A stretch of 64,000 nucleotides of DNA, taken from positions 62,001-126,000 of the forward strand of contig NZ_WOWP01000062.1 of the NCBI RefSeq assembly GCF_009741375.1, read 5' to 3'. Both the position numbers and the translations under genes were made by a program. The stretch is from Flavobacterium rakeshii (GTDB lineage Bacteria; Bacteroidota; Bacteroidia; Flavobacteriales; Flavobacteriaceae). Below, piece after piece: positions 62,113-64,000 of the stretch; the first letter of the stretch is position 1, and each line of letters opens with the position of its first letter. The notes under the pieces were generated by a model. It did no database searches, had not been told where the DNA came from, and saw only the letters and a list, made by a program, of their open reading frames with translations.

Positions 62113-62120
62113 TATCTTTG
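62113..62120 (+). promoter_or_regulatory. -7 promoter element of the bacilliredoxin gene
   Basis: TATCTTTG, exact TAnnTTTG, 41 bases before the ATG; TTTG at 62096-62099 is closer than a normal -33. Confidence 0.5.
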
Positions 62121-62161
62121 TAGTCAGTTTAAATAACTTTTTTAAAGAATAAATATATATT

Positions 62162-62572
62162 ATGTATCCAGAAGAACTAGTAAAACCAATGCGTGCCGAA
62201 CTATCGGAAGCAGGTTTTGAAGAACTATATACACCAGACGCGGTAAAAGAAGCGATTTCTAAAGAAGGTACTACACTTGTAGTAGTAAACTCTGTTTGCG
62301 GATGTGCTGCAAGAAACGCAAGACCTGGTGTGAAAATGAGCCTTGATAACGGTAAAAAGCCAAGTTCGCTTGTTACTGTTTTTGCAGGTGTAGACAGAGA
62401 AGCTGTTGATGCAGCCAGAGAACTTATGTTCCCTTTCCCTCCGTCATCACCAAGTATGGCATTATTTAAAAACGGTGAGCTTGTGCATATGCTTGAGCGT
62501 CACCATATTGAAGGGCGTCCTGCTGAAATGATTGCAGAGAACCTTAAAGATGCTTACGACGAACATTGCTAA
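62162..62572 (+). CDS. BrxA/BrxB family bacilliredoxin
   Basis: A 136-residue thioredoxin-fold protein with the C46-G-C48 active site (VVNSVCGCAARNARPG) characteristic of YphP/YqiW. In Bacillus these remove bacillithiol from proteins after oxidative stress. Some Bacteroidota make bacillithiol, so the role is plausible. N-terminus MYPEELVKPMRAELSEAGFE matches the family. Followed by a terminator. Confidence 0.93.
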   Translation: MYPEELVKPMRAELSEAGFEELYTPDAVKEAISKEGTTLVVVNSVCGCAARNARPGVKMSLDNGKKPSSLVTVFAGVDREAVDAARELMFPFPPSSPSMALFKNGELVHMLERHHIEGRPAEMIAENLKDAYDEHC

Positions 62573-62592
62573 TAAAAGCTCTTTTAAAGTTT

Positions 62593-62625
62593 AAAGCCGC
62601 GCCCTTGGTGCGGCTTTCTTTTTTA
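62593..62625 (+). terminator. Terminator of the bacilliredoxin gene
   Basis: AAAGCCGC (62593-62600) pairs with GCGGCTTT (62610-62617), loop of nine bases, followed by a T-rich tract. Confidence 0.85.
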
Positions 62626-62675
62626 CATTAGTATGCCTGCATACTAAATGTTTTTATTATTAACCAAAAAGACTG

Positions 62676-62683
62676 TACTTTTA
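62676..62683 (+). promoter_or_regulatory. Possible -7 element of the second PlsC gene
   Basis: TACTTTTA, one base off TAnnTTTG, 22 bases before the ATG. Confidence 0.35.
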
Positions 62684-62705
62684 CGCGAATTTTTTAAAAA
62701 CATAT

Positions 62706-63440
62706 ATGGGCAAAATATTGTCATATCCTATATCGATACTGTATTACCTGGTTTTTCTGCTGTTTCTCCTGATATTTCATCCGGTACAGTGGGTTTGCCT
62801 TAACGTATTTGGTTATCAGGCACATAAAAAGAGTGTTGACATACTTAACTTTTTTCTGGTAAGAACAACACATATATTAGGTACTACCTATAAGTTTGAA
62901 GGGATAGAGAAAGTGCCCGCTGGTGTACCGCTTGTTATAGTGGCTAATCACCAGAGTATGTATGATATTCCTCCCATTATTTGGTTTATGAGGAAATTTC
63001 ACCCTAAATTTATAAGTAAGAAGGAATTAGGGAAAGGAATACCAAGCGTGTCTTACAATTTAAGACATGGCGGTTCCGTTTTAATAGATAGAAAAGACCC
63101 AAAGCAAGCCTTACCTGCCATAAAACAGATTGCTACCTACATTGAAAAGAATACACGATCGGCAGTAATTTTTCCTGAGGGGACCCGTAGTAAAAATGGG
63201 AAACCTAAAAAGTTTTCGGAAAACGGGCTTAAAATACTTTGTAATTTCGCACCAAGTGCTTACATTGTGCCTGTTAGTATTAATAATTCCTGGAAACTGA
63301 ACCGTTACGGTCAGTATCCGTTAGGATTAGGTGCCCGAGTTACTTTTACAGTACAGGAACCTTTTGCCATTAAAAATATTCCTTTTGAAGAGGTAATGGA
63401 GAGAACAGAGAACGCAGTTGTACAAGGAATAAAAAATTAG
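62706..63440 (+). CDS. plsC: 1-acyl-sn-glycerol-3-phosphate acyltransferase (PlsC)
   Basis: A 244-residue acyltransferase making phosphatidic acid. Block I is N81-H82-QSMY-D87, with KFISKKELGKGIPSVSYNLR, then block III VIFPEGTRSKNGKPKKFSEN and IVPVSINNSWKL. An N-terminal membrane helix (ILYYLVFLLFLLIFHPVQWV) anchors it. It is five bases before a desaturase gene, so a fatty-acid and phospholipid transcript is likely. This copy is closer to canonical PlsC than the one at 61328. Confidence 0.93.
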   Translation: MGKILSYPISILYYLVFLLFLLIFHPVQWVCLNVFGYQAHKKSVDILNFFLVRTTHILGTTYKFEGIEKVPAGVPLVIVANHQSMYDIPPIIWFMRKFHPKFISKKELGKGIPSVSYNLRHGGSVLIDRKDPKQALPAIKQIATYIEKNTRSAVIFPEGTRSKNGKPKKFSENGLKILCNFAPSAYIVPVSINNSWKLNRYGQYPLGLGARVTFTVQEPFAIKNIPFEEVMERTENAVVQGIKN

Positions 63441-63445
63441 AAATT

Positions 63446-64000
63446 ATGTCTATAAAAAACGTCCGCTTAGAAGTAATGCACTTTTTGGAAAAGAACATTG
63501 ATTCTTTTGTGGAGAACTATCTTATACCGGTAGAGAAGATATGGCAGCCATCAGATATGTTGCCTGATACGCAGAGTGAGAGTTTTGAGGAAGACCTTAG
63601 GGAGCTTAGAGAGATTGCTAAAGATCTTCCGTATGATTTTTGGGTGGTATTAGTGGGTGACACTATTACCGAAGAAGCACTGCCTACCTATGAGTCATGG
63701 CTAATGGATGTGGAAGGTATTGAACAGGTAGAGAAAGGCCCGGGCAACGGATGGGGCAAATGGGTAAGACACTGGACAGGAGAAGAAAACCGCCACGGCG
63801 ATTTACTTAATAAATACCTATACCTTAGCGGAAGGGTAAATATGCGTGAAGTGGAAATGACCACACATCATCTTATTAATGATGGTTTTGATATTGGTAC
63901 TGACAGGGATCCGTACAAAAACTTTGTTTATACAAGCTTCCAGGAGCTGGCTACTTATATTTCACACAACCGTGTGTCGCAGCTGGCTAAAAAATACGGA
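63446..64000 (+). CDS. Acyl-ACP desaturase (5' part, cut by window edge)
   Basis: Soluble diiron desaturase, plant stearoyl-ACP type, introducing a double bond into acyl-ACP. The first 185 residues are present, from MSIKNVRLEVMHFLEKNIDS. The first diiron ligand set is visible in WTGEENRHGDLLNKYLYLSG, and DLPYDFWVVLVGDTITEEAL matches the family. The second EExRH-type motif should lie beyond base 64000. Follows plsC by five bases. Confidence 0.93.
   Translation, partial: MSIKNVRLEVMHFLEKNIDSFVENYLIPVEKIWQPSDMLPDTQSESFEEDLRELREIAKDLPYDFWVVLVGDTITEEALPTYESWLMDVEGIEQVEKGPGNGWGKWVRHWTGEENRHGDLLNKYLYLSGRVNMREVEMTTHHLINDGFDIGTDRDPYKNFVYTSFQELATYISHNRVSQLAKKYG

Overview
This is chromosomal DNA of a low-GC member of the Bacteroidota, almost certainly Flavobacteriaceae and Flavobacterium-like. 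The evidence is family content (SprE/PorW-type gliding and type IX secretion lipoprotein, DUF5687 ABC permease, DUF6909, DUF6341, DUF6427, DUF4292, HU-CCDC81/SPOR protein, AtpZ ahead of an ATP synthase operon without beta and epsilon), the absence of strong Shine-Dalgarno sequences, and a recurrent Bacteroidota-type -7 promoter element TAnnTTTG found just upstream of about twenty genes. Those elements also correct several gene starts. No rRNA, tRNA, CRISPR array, insertion sequence or complete prophage was seen.

Layout. 1-3.6 kb: RNase R (cut by the window edge) points left and rpiB points right, around a gene-poor AT-rich interval with repeated TTATTAACA/TGTTAATAA nonamers; together with the strong rightward gene bias after it, this is a candidate replication origin. 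3.6-7.8 kb: a CDF metal exporter followed by accessory DNA on the other strand: a ParE/RelE-type toxin-antitoxin pair bounded by two 59-bp direct repeats (one is the 3' end of the exporter gene), then a very AT-rich KAP-type P-loop NTPase and a membrane-anchored HTH regulator. 7.8-12.7 kb: Tex, TatA, a degenerate LytM protein and a GH3-family protein.

12.8-30.7 kb: a long, nearly gap-free rightward polysaccharide locus: DUF6909, a Wzz-like protein, the complete dTDP-L-rhamnose pathway (rfbB, A, C, D), several glycosyltransferases, a flippase, two Wzy/ligase-like membrane proteins, a hexapeptide acyltransferase, a UDP-glucuronate decarboxylase-like enzyme and an initiating sugar-phosphate transferase. 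Together these could make, flip, polymerise and length-control a surface glycan containing rhamnose. 30.7-36.7 kb: purD, DUF6341, DUF6427, upp, DUF4254, GT9 and an oxygenase-type reductase, with several tail-to-tail overlaps.

36.7-41.5 kb: a PadR regulator under a 44-bp almost perfect palindrome overlapping its promoter, three related small membrane proteins shaped by a tandem duplication whose junction is still readable, and a DUF5687/ABC exporter. This looks like a self-contained signal-responsive envelope system and is one of the two most interesting parts of the window. 41.6-50.6 kb: sprE, bactofilin, atpZ, a DUF6168-like protein and atpBEFHAG, with hairpins after atpE and after atpA that may set subunit ratios. 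50.6-57.4 kb: a small gene broken by an amber codon, a second flippase, dut, a nucleotidyltransferase, a TPR protein, a DUF4292 lipoprotein and a degenerate EnvC-like protein. 57.4-64 kb: thioesterase, HU-like/SPOR protein, dprA, trpS, two PlsC acyltransferases, bacilliredoxin and the 5' part of an acyl-ACP desaturase. All functional calls come from reading the sequence; no database search was run.
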